In this document: positions 1 through 8,303 of the stretch, piece by piece
Numbering within the stretch: the first letter of the stretch is position 1
How the letters are laid out: each line of letters begins with the position of its first letter
Assembly (NCBI RefSeq): GCF_001748085.1
Contig: NZ_BBZK01000010.1
Location: forward strand, 124,001 to 188,000
Length of the DNA: 64,000 bases
Direction: 5' to 3'
Origin: Streptomyces sp. TP-A0874
GTDB lineage: Bacteria; Actinomycetota; Actinomycetes; Streptomycetales; Streptomycetaceae
Translations under genes and position numbers: made by a program
Notes under the pieces: model-generated
Database searches by the model: none
What the model was told of the DNA's origin: nothing
Seen by the model: the letters and a program-made list of their open reading frames with translations, nothing else

Positions 1-239
1 TGGTCGACGACGGGCGCGGTTTCGCACCGCAGGCCCTCGCCCCGCCCGGGGACGGCCCCGGTGAAGGCGGCTTCGGTCTCGCCACGATGCGGGCCAGGGC
101 CCGCGCCCTGCACGGCGTGCTCGCCGTCGAGTCCGCCCCCGGCGAGGGCACGGCGGTGGCCGTCACACTCCCCTGCGCCCCGGCCGAGACCGCGGCTGGC
201 TCCGGGGCCCCCGCCGCACCCACCGGAGCCTCCCGGTGA
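1..239 (+). CDS. sensor histidine kinase, C-terminal end (partial)
   Basis: Only the last 78 codons are in the window. They carry a VDDGRG nucleotide-binding box and a GGFGLATM G2 box, the ATP-lid signature of a HATPase_c domain. The frame then runs into a low-complexity Ala/Pro tail and stops at 237-239. By family this is the catalytic domain of a NarL-cognate (HisKA_3) kinase that would autophosphorylate on a His upstream of the window. The stop overlaps the GTG of the next response regulator (GTGA, 236-239), so the two form a translationally coupled two-component pair. The signal sensed cannot be inferred because the sensor region is missing. Confidence 0.9.
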   Translation, partial: VDDGRGFAPQALAPPGDGPGEGGFGLATMRARARALHGVLAVESAPGEGTAVAVTLPCAPAETAAGSGAPAAPTGASR

Positions 240-874
240 GCGGGGAGCGGCCGATCCGCCTGCTGCTCGCCGACGACCACCCGGTGGTCCGGGCCGGGCT
301 GCGGGCCGTGCTGCAGACCGAGCCGGACTTCGAGGTCGTCGAGGAGGCGGAGACCGCGGAAAGGGCCGTCGAGCTCGCCGCCGAACTGGCGGTCGACGTC
401 GTCCTGATGGACCTGCAGTTCGGTGCGGGGATGCACGGCTCCCAGGCCACGGCGGCGATCACCGGCAGACCCGGGTCGCCCCGGGTGCTCGTCCTCACCA
501 CCTACGACACGGACGCGGACATCCTCGCCGCGATCGAGGCGGGCGCCACCGGCTACCTGCTGAAGGACGCGCCGCCGGAGGAGTTGGCCGCGGCCGTCCG
601 AACGGCCGCGGCCGGCAAGTCCGCGCTCGCCCCGGCGGTGGCGCTCCGACTGATGGACCGGGTCCGCACCCCCACCGCGGCGCTGAGCAGACGGGAGACG
701 GAGGTACTGCAGCTGGTCGCCGAGGGGTTGTCCAACCAGCAGATCAGCCAGCGGCTCTTCCTCAGCCAGGCCACCGTGAAGTCCCACCTTGCGCACGTCT
801 ACACCAAGCTGGGGGTGGACTCCCGCACCGCCGCGGTGGCGACCGCCACCGCCCGCGGGCTGATCCGCCGCTGA
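236..874 (+). CDS. NarL/LuxR-type two-component response regulator
   Basis: A 212-residue protein with an N-terminal receiver domain: acidic pair in LLADDHP, phosphoacceptor Asp59 in VLMDLQ, switch Thr in VLTTYD, and conserved Lys in GYLLKDA. The C-terminal LuxR helix-turn-helix (about residues 145-210) shows SRRETEVLQLVAEGLSNQQI and ATVKSHLAHVYTKLGV. All catalytic receiver residues are present, so it should be regulated by phosphorylation from the kinase whose stop codon it overlaps. It starts at GTG 236. The target genes are unknown; nothing in the next convergent genes suggests a local regulon. Confidence 0.95.
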   Translation: MSGERPIRLLLADDHPVVRAGLRAVLQTEPDFEVVEEAETAERAVELAAELAVDVVLMDLQFGAGMHGSQATAAITGRPGSPRVLVLTTYDTDADILAAIEAGATGYLLKDAPPEELAAAVRTAAAGKSALAPAVALRLMDRVRTPTAALSRRETEVLQLVAEGLSNQQISQRLFLSQATVKSHLAHVYTKLGVDSRTAAVATATARGLIRR

Positions 875-922
875 CCCGCGCGGACCGACAGCCGGGAACC
901 CGCGCGGAGCGACATCCGGCAG

Positions 923-1330
923 TCAGGCCGGCGGCTGTTCGGGTGACCCGCCGTCCTGCCCCTGCCCGGCCTGCTGCTCGGCCACCGACTTGTGCACCTC
1001 GGCCATGTCGAGCTCACGGGCCTGCCCGATGACGTCCTCAAGCGCCGCCGCGGGTAGCGCACCGGGCTGGGCGAAGACCGCCACGTTCTCCCGCACGATC
1101 ATCAGGGTCGGGATGGAGCGGATGTCGAAGGCCCCGGCCAGCTCCGGCTGCGCCTCCGTGTCGACCTTGGCGAAGACGAGGTCCGAGTGGCGCCCGGCCG
1201 CCTCCTCGTAGACCGGGGCGAACTGCCGGCACGGCCCGCACCACTCGGCCCAGAAGTCGATCAGCACGAAGTCGTTGCTGGAGACGACGTCGTCGAAGTT
1301 GTCCTTGGTCAGCTCTACGGTGTTCGTCAT
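923..1330 (-). CDS. trxA: thioredoxin with C-terminal extension
   Basis: 135 residues from ATG 1330. The redox active site WCGPC (Cys31, Cys34) lies in IDFWAEWCGPCRQF and the cis-Pro loop is in IRSIPTLMI, so the thioredoxin fold is complete by about residue 107. It would reduce protein disulfides using electrons from thioredoxin reductase in the cytoplasm. A polar, Gln/Gly-rich tail of about 25 residues makes it longer than the usual 105-110. The frame stays open upstream to 1432, but MTNTVELTKDNF is the normal thioredoxin N-terminus. It is convergent with the response regulator, 48 bp away. Other trx paralogues may exist, so the symbol is by family. Confidence 0.93.
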   Translation of the reverse strand: MTNTVELTKDNFDDVVSSNDFVLIDFWAEWCGPCRQFAPVYEEAAGRHSDLVFAKVDTEAQPELAGAFDIRSIPTLMIVRENVAVFAQPGALPAAALEDVIGQARELDMAEVHKSVAEQQAGQGQDGGSPEQPPA

Positions 1331-1541
1331 GGCTACCTGCTTTTCGGGGGAGACGTTCGGTCGGAGTGTCCGCGCGGGGAAATCGGGCGCCCGCACGACG
1401 AGAGAGAGCCTGTCCGTATTCAGATGATCCATGTGGCCGGGGCGGCGAAGCGTTGGAAGGATGGCTGACAGTGGCTAGCGCTGCCACCGCCCCTCCGGCC
1501 CCGACACCAGCGTTCCGTGCTCGATCTGAGAGGCAGAGCCG

Positions 1542-3017
1542 ATGAACCGGACCTCGGACCAAGCCGCGCAGAACCCCTCTGAGGAACCGTACGACGTCAT
1601 CGTGCTCGGCGCCGGTCCGGTCGGTGAGAACGTCGCCGAGCGGACCGCGGCCGCCGGGCTGTCCACCGTCATCGTGGAGGACGAGTTGGTGGGCGGCGAA
1701 TGCTCGTACTGGGCCTGTATGCCGAGCAAGGCCCTGCTGCGCTCCGGCGCGGCGCTGTCCGACGCGCGCGCCGTGGGGGGTGCGAAGGAGGCGGTGACGG
1801 CGGCGCTCGACGACGCGGCCGTCCTGCGGCGCCGTGACGGCTTCGCCTCCCACTGGCGGGACGACTCCCAGGTCAGCTGGCTGGACTCGGCCGGCATCGA
1901 ACTGGTCCGCGGCCGCGGACGGCTCGACGGTGCGCGCCGGGTCGCCGTGGAGGCCCCGGACGGCAGGCACCGGCTGCTGGTCGCCCGGCAGGCGGTGGCC
2001 GTCTGCACGGGCAGCCGGGCCGCCCTCCCGCCGCTGCCGGGGCTGGACGCCGCCCGTCCCTGGACCAGCCGCGAGGCGACCTCCGCGAAGGAGGTCCCGG
2101 TCCGGCTGGCCATCGTGGGCGGCGGGGTGGTCGGCGCCGAGATGGCCACGGCCTGGCGGTCGCTCGGCTCGGCGGTGACCATGCTGGTGCGGGGCGACGG
2201 GCTGCTGCCCCGGATGGAGCCGTTCGCCGGGGAACTCGTCTCCGAGGCGCTGACCGAGGCCGGGGCGGAGATCCGCACCGGTGTCTCGGTGACCGGAGTC
2301 CGGCGGGAGGCGGCCGCCGGCGGCCCGGTGAGCGTGCTGCTCGACGACGGGGAGCAGCTCGTGGCCGACGAGGTGCTCTTCGCCACCGGCAGGGCACCGC
2401 ACACCGACGACCTGGGGCTGGAGAGCATCGGGCTGACCCCCGGCAGCTGGCTGGAGGTGGACGAGTCCTGCCTCGTCACCGCGGTTCCGGGCGGCTGGCT
2501 CTACGCCGTCGGGGACGTCAACCACCGTGCACTCGTCACCCACCAGGGGAAGTACCAGGCGCGGATCGCCGGAGCGGTGATCGGGGCGAGGGCCCACGGG
2601 GTGCCGCTGCCCGAGGAGGAACCCTGGGGCGCCTACCAGGCGACCGCGGATTCGGCCGCCGTGCCGCAGGTGGTGTTCAGCGAGCCCGAGGTGGCCTCCG
2701 TCGGGCTGACGGCGGCGGAGGCCGAGCGGCGCGGGCTGCGGGTGCGGGTCGTCGACCAGGACCTCGGCTCGGTGGCCGGGGCGGCGCTCTACGCCGACGG
2801 CTACCGCGGACGGGCCCGGCTGGTGGTCGACCTCGACCGGGGGACGGTGGCGGGAGCGACCTTCGTCGGCCGGGGCGTGGCCGAGCTGCTCCACTCGGCG
2901 ACGGTGGCGGTGGCCGGCGAGGTGCTCCTGGCCCGGCTCTGGCACGCGGTCCCGTCCTTCCCCACGATCAGCGAGGTCTGGCTGCGGCTGCTGGAGGGCT
3001 ACCGGGACGGCAAGTGA
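1542..3017 (+). CDS. FAD-dependent NAD(P)-disulfide oxidoreductase, class I
   Basis: 491 residues with the layout of dihydrolipoamide dehydrogenase / mercuric reductase. There is an N-terminal FAD Rossmann motif (VLGAGPVGEN, about 21-30) and a redox disulfide C54-x4-C59 in GGECSYWACMPSK. A second Rossmann motif AIVGGGVVGAEMA binds NAD(P)H, followed by an FAD motif ending YAVGDVN and a C-terminal dimerisation domain with HAVPSFPTISE (His468, Glu478), the His/Glu pair of the partner active site. The redox box differs from the classic CLNVGC of lipoamide dehydrogenases, and no 2-oxoacid dehydrogenase genes are nearby. The substrate is therefore open; mycothione, quinone or a small disulfide are possible. 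The gene ends 19 bp from a convergent GNAT gene. Confidence 0.85.
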   Translation: MNRTSDQAAQNPSEEPYDVIVLGAGPVGENVAERTAAAGLSTVIVEDELVGGECSYWACMPSKALLRSGAALSDARAVGGAKEAVTAALDDAAVLRRRDGFASHWRDDSQVSWLDSAGIELVRGRGRLDGARRVAVEAPDGRHRLLVARQAVAVCTGSRAALPPLPGLDAARPWTSREATSAKEVPVRLAIVGGGVVGAEMATAWRSLGSAVTMLVRGDGLLPRMEPFAGELVSEALTEAGAEIRTGVSVTGVRREAAAGGPVSVLLDDGEQLVADEVLFATGRAPHTDDLGLESIGLTPGSWLEVDESCLVTAVPGGWLYAVGDVNHRALVTHQGKYQARIAGAVIGARAHGVPLPEEEPWGAYQATADSAAVPQVVFSEPEVASVGLTAAEAERRGLRVRVVDQDLGSVAGAALYADGYRGRARLVVDLDRGTVAGATFVGRGVAELLHSATVAVAGEVLLARLWHAVPSFPTISEVWLRLLEGYRDGK

Positions 3018-3036
3018 GGCCGCCGCCGCCCCCGAC

Positions 3037-3549
3037 TCAGGGCCCGGCCGGCCGGGAGACCGGTGGGGCGACCAGCGGCTTGGCGAAGCAGCGGCTCTCC
3101 TCCTCGTAGCGGTAGTAGCCGAACTTCGGGGCGGGGACGTAACCGGAGGAGACGTAGAGGGAGATCGCCTCGGGCTGCTTGGTACCCGTCTCCAACACCA
3201 TCCGCAGCCGACCGGCGCGCAGCGCGCTCTCCTCCAGCAGCGCCAGCAGCCGGCGCGCCAGCCCCCGGCCGCGCGCCTCGGGCACCACGTACATCCGCTT
3301 GAGCTCGGCGTCGCCGTCGCTGTAGCCCTCGTCGTTGCGCTCCTGGCGGCGCCAGCCACCGGTGGCCACCGGCACCCCGTCGTCGTAGGCGATCAGGAAC
3401 AGCCCGCGGGGCGGATCGAACTGTGCGGCGTCCATCTCGGTGAAGTCCGGGTCGCCGTAGCGCTCGGCGTACTCGAGCTGCACCCGGTCGTTCAGTTTCC
3501 GGGCGTCGGGGTGGTCGTAGCTCGTGGTACGAATCTCCATGACCGTCAT
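3037..3549 (-). CDS. GNAT family N-acetyltransferase
   Basis: About 170 residues. The acetyl-CoA pyrophosphate-binding motif A is VVPEARGRGLARRLLALLE, preceded by the beta4 strand ELKRMYVV and followed by motif B (SLYVSSGYVPAPKFGYYRYE). It transfers an acetyl group from acetyl-CoA to an unknown amine. Two starts four codons apart are possible, ATG 3549 (MTVMEIRTT) and ATG 3540 (MEIRTT). Neither has a clear Shine-Dalgarno sequence, and the start lies only about 60 bp from the divergent xthA, so a leaderless or very short leader is likely. Confidence 0.85.
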   Translation of the reverse strand: MTVMEIRTTSYDHPDARKLNDRVQLEYAERYGDPDFTEMDAAQFDPPRGLFLIAYDDGVPVATGGWRRQERNDEGYSDGDAELKRMYVVPEARGRGLARRLLALLEESALRAGRLRMVLETGTKQPEAISLYVSSGYVPAPKFGYYRYEEESRCFAKPLVAPPVSRPAGP

Positions 3550-3609
3550 CGTATGGGCCCGATGTCCCCGGGGCGGAGCGGGATCTCCGGCGGCCGGTAG
3601 GGTGCCGGG

Positions 3610-4404
3610 ATGCTCCAAGTGTCGACTGTGAACGTGAACGGCCTCCGCGCGGCCGCCAAGAAGGGCTTCGTGGAGTGGTTGGCCGCCACCCCGGCCGAGG
3701 TGGTCTGCCTCCAGGAGGTGCGGGCCGAGCCGCACCAGCTGCCGGCGGAGGTCCGGGAGCCGGAGGGCTGGCACACCAGGCACGCGCCGGCGGCGGCCAA
3801 GGGTCGCGCCGGGGTCTCGGTCTACACCCGGCGGGAGCCGGAGCGGACCCAGGTGGGTTTCGGGTCGACGGAGTTCGACGGCAGCGGCCGTTACCTGGAG
3901 GTCGACCTGCCGGGGGTCACGGTCGCCAGTCTCTATCTGCCGTCCGGCGAGGTCGGCACCGAGCGGCAGGCGGAGAAGGAACGCTTCATGGCGGAGTTCC
4001 TCCCCTACCTGAAGGAGCTGCGGGAGCGGGCCGCCGCCGACGGCCGGGAGGTGCTGGTCTGCGGCGACTGGAACATCGCCCACCAGGAGGTCGACCTGAA
4101 GAACTGGAAGGCGAACCGGAAGAACGCGGGCTTCCTGCCGGAGGAGCGGGAATGGCTCTCCCGGGTGTTCGAGGAGGGGGAGTACGTCGACGTGGTGCGG
4201 CGACTGCACCCCGAGGTCGCGGGGCCGTACTCGTGGTGGTCCTACCGGGGTAAGGCCTTCGACAACGACAGCGGATGGCGTATCGACTACCACGTGGCGA
4301 CCCGGGGCCTGGCCGAGCGGGCCGTGAAGGCTGAGGTCGAGCGGGCACCCAGCTACGACCTGCGGTGGTCGGACCACGCTCCGGTGACCGTGGCGTACCT
4401 CTGA
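3610..4404 (+). CDS. xthA: exodeoxyribonuclease III / AP endonuclease
   Basis: 264 residues of the endonuclease/exonuclease/phosphatase fold. The metal-binding Asn is in STVNVNGLRAA and the catalytic Glu in VCLQEVRAE. The GDWNIAH block, WRIDYHVAT and the terminal SDHAPVTVAYL carry the catalytic Asp and His. The enzyme acts at abasic sites and removes 3-prime blocking groups in base-excision repair. Length is typical. It reads away from the GNAT gene and is followed by a 13-bp perfect stem that probably ends its transcript. Confidence 0.95.
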   Translation: MLQVSTVNVNGLRAAAKKGFVEWLAATPAEVVCLQEVRAEPHQLPAEVREPEGWHTRHAPAAAKGRAGVSVYTRREPERTQVGFGSTEFDGSGRYLEVDLPGVTVASLYLPSGEVGTERQAEKERFMAEFLPYLKELRERAAADGREVLVCGDWNIAHQEVDLKNWKANRKNAGFLPEEREWLSRVFEEGEYVDVVRRLHPEVAGPYSWWSYRGKAFDNDSGWRIDYHVATRGLAERAVKAEVERAPSYDLRWSDHAPVTVAYL

Positions 4405-4408
4405 CGTA

Positions 4409-4460
4409 CCGGTTCGCGGCCTGCCCCGGGCACAAGGCGCCGCAGCGGGCCGCGAACCGG
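4409..4460. terminator. inverted repeat after xthA
   Basis: CCGGTTCGCGGCC at 4409-4421 pairs perfectly with its reverse complement at 4448-4460 across a 26-nt GC-rich spacer. It begins 5 nt after the xthA stop. There is no U tract, as is common for Streptomyces terminators. The large loop lowers confidence. Confidence 0.5.
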
Positions 4461-4471
4461 CCGCGCCCGGG

Positions 4472-5200
4472 GTGCCACGAGGGGCGGTCACCTTGATAGG
4501 GCCTGAGCTGGTCGTCGTGCAGCAACAACTCGACAACCCTCGACTGTGGTCAGTGACGTCCCGGCTGATGACGTTGTACGCCAAGACGTTCCCGGGCAAC
4601 GACGGGTCCAAGGCTGTTCACTGGTACCGCATGGCTGCCAGGGCAGCCGACGAGTCCGGAGACGAGCAGACACGCGTGTGGGTTCGTGGACGGGCCGCCA
4701 TCGCTCTCGGCTATGAAGGCGCCTCTCCAGGAGTCGCGGATGCGCTCGCGGACCAGGCGATGCAGATCAGCGAACGGCCCTCTCTCGGATTGTTGAACGC
4801 CGCCATGGGCCGGGCGCACTCCGCCGCTCTCCGGGGTGATCGCGCCACCGCCCTCGCCATGCTGGATCACGCGCGACGCATCCTTGACCAGGTCGCCTCG
4901 GCCGAGCAGACCTCGGACTACGCCGGGCCCTGGTGGCGGATGAACGTCTTCGTGTCGCTTCTCCTCGCCCGCCTGGGGGATGAGCGGGGCGCTGTGGAGG
5001 CGCAGGATGCGGCGCGGCGCGAATTGCCCGCTGAACTGCCCCGTTTCGCTACGCACCTGGAGATGCGCCGGGGCCTCATGCTGGCCCGGTCCGGCGACAA
5101 GTCCGGCGGGGAGGCGTACGCACAGCGGGCGATGGACGCCCTTCCGCCGGAGAAGCACTCCCTCACCCTGCGCATGCTCATGGACGAGGTGCGGGCGTAA
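4472..5200 (+). pseudogene. truncated TPR-containing XRE-type regulator (C-terminal half)
   Basis: An open frame of up to 242 codons that is alpha-helical and TPR-like throughout: AVHWYRMAARAADESGD, WVRGRAAIALGYEGAS, LGLLNAAMGRAHSAALRGD, GDERGAVEAQDAARR. This matches the C-terminal half of the large Streptomyces family of about 400-residue regulators that start with an XRE helix-turn-helix. That DNA-binding half is absent, since the recognisable sequence begins about 70 bp after xthA. A start at 4472 is the first available but has no convincing ribosome-binding site. The likely explanation is a 5-prime deletion that left a relic. Alternatively it is a stand-alone TPR protein. Confidence 0.6.
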
Positions 5201-5303
5201 CTGATGCCCCCCGGTGGGCGGACCACGCTCCGCCTGACGATCGCCTACAGCTGACGTCAGGGCCGTCTCACGACTCCCGGCCCGCTCACTGGAGGAGACC
5301 GCC

Positions 5304-5607
5304 GTGTCCGAGACTACCCAGCTCCGTCTGCTCCCCTGGCCCGCCCCCGAACGGGGGCCCGGCGTACCTCTCGACAGACGCCCTGAACGGCTTTCTGTCG
5401 ACGCTGGCGGACGGCCTGGAGGAGGAACAACTTGTCACCGCGGAAGCCGTGTCGGAGTTCTCGGCGGAGATGCTGGACGCCGGCCGACGACTGTCGCCGG
5501 ACGAGTGCGCGTACGTGACGCGACGCCTGGCGGAATGTCTTCGAGACGCCCTCCGCGTGGCCCGGTCGCGGGCGGATCGACTGCCGGCGGCGAGGAGTCG
5601 GACATGA
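5304..5607 (+). pseudogene. small conserved hypothetical gene, +1 frameshift
   Basis: GTG 5304 sits 6 nt after GGAGGAG (5291-5297) and begins MSETTQLRLLPWPAPE. That frame then turns into Arg/Gly-rich nonsense. At the GGGGG run near 5352 the +1 frame takes over and reads GPAYLSTDALNGFLSTLADG, then an acidic helix (EEEQLVTAEAVSEFSAEML) and SPDECAYVTRRLAECLRDAL, ending at TGA 5605-5607. Joined, the two parts give about 100 residues, the size and style of small Streptomyces proteins that I recall as encoded beside XRE/TPR regulators. One extra G in the run would explain the break. It is either a true pseudogene or a sequencing error. Confidence 0.65.
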
Positions 5608-5737
5608 ATCCGGAGATTTCGACCACTGCATGACCCTTGCCCACCTTGATTGTCCGACGCTTGCGCCGGGCTGCGACCTGCGGTCGGGACCGGGCGCGGG
5701 TCACGCTCTCCACGGGCCGGCCGCTGGGCGGAGATCC

Positions 5738-6604
5738 TTACGAACGGGGCTGCCGGGGCTCCTCCTCGGCGGTCCGCGGGCCGGTGGCGGGGGGCTGCGC
5801 GCGCTCCCGGGGCCAGAAGGTCAACTCGCCGCGGATCCGGCGCTCCATGGCCATCGAGAGTTCGGCGTCCAGGACGGCCCGGGCGATCGGCCTGAGACGT
5901 TCGACGGTCTCGCCGAGACGGGCCAACTCCTCGGTGCTGAGCGGCGCCGCGGGCTCGGCGCCGGGTGGTGCCGCGGTGGTGGTCGAAGGCGCCTGGTCGA
6001 GGATGTCGGCCAGTACGTGGGTGCGGAAGAGGTCGGTGAAGATCCTCGCGAGGGCTTCGGTGTGGGTGCGGACCTCGCGGGCGGCGGCGAGCACCGCGGA
6101 GAGCGGCACGCCCTCCGCGACCAGTGCGCTGGAGGCGTCCAGTAGCCGTCTGCTGACGTGGACCATCCGGTCGCCCTCCAGGGCGAGGTAGCCGATGTCG
6201 AACGAGGCGGCCAGGTTCGCCGCGGTGATCTGCTCGCCGAAGCGGTCGGCGAGGTCCTCGGGGGACAGCCTGACCGGGGTCTCCTCCGACCACGGGACGA
6301 GCGCGTCACCCTGTAGTTCGAGGAGTTCGCCGACGCCGCGTCCACTCTCGAAGGTCATGAGCAGGTCGGCGATGCCGCTCAACGTGTGACCCCGGTCGAG
6401 GAGTGCGGCGATGGTCCGGAGCCGGGAGAGGTGGTGGCTGCCGTACCAGGCGATCCGGCCTTCGCGGCGAGGTGGCGGGAGGAGTCTGCGCTCCCGGTAG
6501 AAGCGCAGGGTGCGGACGGTGATGCCGGCGGCCTCGGCCAGCTCGGCGGTCCGGTACTCGCGGGCCGCGCCTGTCGGCGTCCCGGCCGTCTCGTCTCTCG
6601 TCAC
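5738..6604 (-). CDS. MerR family transcriptional regulator
   Basis: 288 residues. The N-terminal winged helix is YRTAELAEAAGITVRTLRFYRERRLLP (about 17-43), followed by GSHHLSRLRTIAALLDRGHTLSGI, the MerR wing and second helix. The C-terminal 170 residues are helical without the Cys ligands of metal sensors, so the ligand is probably organic. Start GTG 6604. It is divergent from the monooxygenase operon across 157 bp that contain a perfect palindrome (6711-6726), which makes that operon the obvious target. Confidence 0.88.
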   Translation of the reverse strand: MTRDETAGTPTGAAREYRTAELAEAAGITVRTLRFYRERRLLPPPRREGRIAWYGSHHLSRLRTIAALLDRGHTLSGIADLLMTFESGRGVGELLELQGDALVPWSEETPVRLSPEDLADRFGEQITAANLAASFDIGYLALEGDRMVHVSRRLLDASSALVAEGVPLSAVLAAAREVRTHTEALARIFTDLFRTHVLADILDQAPSTTTAAPPGAEPAAPLSTEELARLGETVERLRPIARAVLDAELSMAMERRIRGELTFWPRERAQPPATGPRTAEEEPRQPRS

Positions 6605-6710
6605 ACCGGAAGGGTAGGCGCGGCCGCTCTCGGCCCGAGCCGACCGGTGGCCACTCGCCTCCGCCCCACCCCTACCGGTGAGTACGTTCCTGGCCTACCC
6701 TCCAGACCGT

Positions 6711-6726
6711 GCCAGTGATTACTGGC
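6711..6726. promoter_or_regulatory. palindrome in the MerR/monooxygenase intergenic region
   Basis: GCCAGT-GATT-ACTGGC is a perfect 6-4-6 inverted repeat, 35 bp upstream of the monooxygenase ATG and 107 bp from the divergent MerR start. It is the most AT-balanced stretch in the spacer. Its position fits an operator for the MerR protein, although classical MerR sites have longer spacers, so another regulator could own it. The assignment is inferred. Confidence 0.55.
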
Positions 6727-6761
6727 GCGATCTCTTTCTTCCAGGCTCGGGAGGCGTGGCT

Positions 6762-8303
6762 ATGGCCGAATGGCGCAGTGCACACGAGCATGTGCGGGTG
6801 GCGGTGATCGGCTCCGGCTTCGGCGGCCTGGGGGCCGCGGTCCGTCTGCGCCGGGCCGGCGTCACCGACTTCGTCGTGCTGGAGCGGGCCGAGGCGGTGG
6901 GGGGCACCTGGCGCGACAACAGCTATCCCGGCTGCGCCTGTGACGTGCCGTCACACCTGTACTCCTTCTCCTTCGCGCCGAACGCCGAGTGGCCGCGGAG
7001 CTTTTCCGGGCAGCCGCACATCCGGGCGTACCTGGAGCGGATCGCTGACGTCTTCGGACTGCGGCCGCACATCAGGTTCGGCGCGGAGGTGATCAGCGCC
7101 CGCTGGGACACGGCCCGGCTGTGCTGGGAGATCGAAACGCCGAGCGGGACGCTCACCGCCGACATGGTGATATCGGCGACCGGCCCGCTCTCCGACCCCA
7201 GGATTCCCGACATCCCGGGGCTGAGCGGCTTCCCGGGCGAGGTCTGGCACTCCGCGCGTTGGAACCACGACTACGGCCTCGGGGGCAAACGGGTCGCCCT
7301 GATCGGCACCGGGGCGTCCGCCATCCAGATCGCGCCGGCCATCCAGCCTGAGGTACGCAGCCTGACGCTGTTCCAGCGCACCCCGGCCTGGGTTCTGCCG
7401 CGACTGGACCGGAGGATCTCCAGGGCCGAACGCTGGCTGCACGACAGGGTGCCGGTGAGCGGCACGCTCCGTCGCGGACTGCTGTGGGGCGTGCGCGAGT
7501 TGCAGGTGCAGGCGTTCACCAAGCGACCCGGCCAGCTCGGTGCGATCGAGAAGCTCGCCGGGGCCCATATGCGCCGGGTGATCAAGGACCCCGTGCTACG
7601 GGCGAAGCTCACCCCGGACTACCGGATCGGCTGCAAACGCATCCTGCTGTCCAACAGCTACTACCCGGCGCTGGCCAGGCCCAACGTCGAGGTGGTCGAC
7701 TCCGGCCTGGCCGAAGTCCGCGGCTCCACCCTGGTCGCTGCGGACGGGACGCGGACCGAGGCCGACGCCGTCATCTTCGGAACGGGCTTCCAGGTCACCG
7801 ACGTGCCGATCGCCCACCGGATCGTCGGAGCCGACGGCGCCACGCTCGCCGAGGAGTGGCGGAACGGCATGTCGGCGCTGCGCGGGAGCAGCGTTCCGGG
7901 GTTCCCCAACCTCGTCACGGTGATCGGTCCCAACACCGGGCTCGGCAACAGCTCGATGGTCCTGATCATCGAAGCCCAACTGAACTACGCCATGGACCTC
8001 CTGCGGCAGTTGGACGCCCTGGGCGGGAAGGCCGCCCTCGACGCCCGGCGGTCCGCCACCGAGGTCTGGAACCGGAGGCTCCAGCAGCGGATGGAGCGCA
8101 CGGTGTGGAACACCGGCGGGTGTGACAGCTGGTACCTGGACGCGGCGGGCCGCAACACGACCGTCTGGCCCGGCACCACCCGCGAGTTCCGCAACGCGAC
8201 CAGCCGGATCCGCCTCGCGGAGTACGAGGTGCTCCGTGCCCGCGGCGACGCCGAACCGGAAGCCCCGGTCGCCGGGGCCGGCAGCGAGGGCGGTGCCGTC
8301 TGA
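6762..8303 (+). CDS. flavin-containing Baeyer-Villiger-type monooxygenase
   Basis: 513 residues. The FAD Rossmann motif VIGSGFGGLG is near the N-terminus, followed by GGTWRDNSYPGCACDVPSHLY. The type I Baeyer-Villiger fingerprint FxGxxxHxxxW is complete as FPGEVWHSARW, and the NADPH Rossmann motif is IGTGASAIQ. It would use NADPH and O2 to insert oxygen next to a ketone, or to oxygenate a related substrate. Start ATG 6762 has GGGAGG (6749-6754) at good spacing; a GTG two codons upstream is also in frame. The stop overlaps the next start (TGATG). With the hydrolase and SDR it mirrors the mycobacterial mymA-lipR-sadH order. Confidence 0.9.
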   Translation: MAEWRSAHEHVRVAVIGSGFGGLGAAVRLRRAGVTDFVVLERAEAVGGTWRDNSYPGCACDVPSHLYSFSFAPNAEWPRSFSGQPHIRAYLERIADVFGLRPHIRFGAEVISARWDTARLCWEIETPSGTLTADMVISATGPLSDPRIPDIPGLSGFPGEVWHSARWNHDYGLGGKRVALIGTGASAIQIAPAIQPEVRSLTLFQRTPAWVLPRLDRRISRAERWLHDRVPVSGTLRRGLLWGVRELQVQAFTKRPGQLGAIEKLAGAHMRRVIKDPVLRAKLTPDYRIGCKRILLSNSYYPALARPNVEVVDSGLAEVRGSTLVAADGTRTEADAVIFGTGFQVTDVPIAHRIVGADGATLAEEWRNGMSALRGSSVPGFPNLVTVIGPNTGLGNSSMVLIIEAQLNYAMDLLRQLDALGGKAALDARRSATEVWNRRLQQRMERTVWNTGGCDSWYLDAAGRNTTVWPGTTREFRNATSRIRLAEYEVLRARGDAEPEAPVAGAGSEGGAV

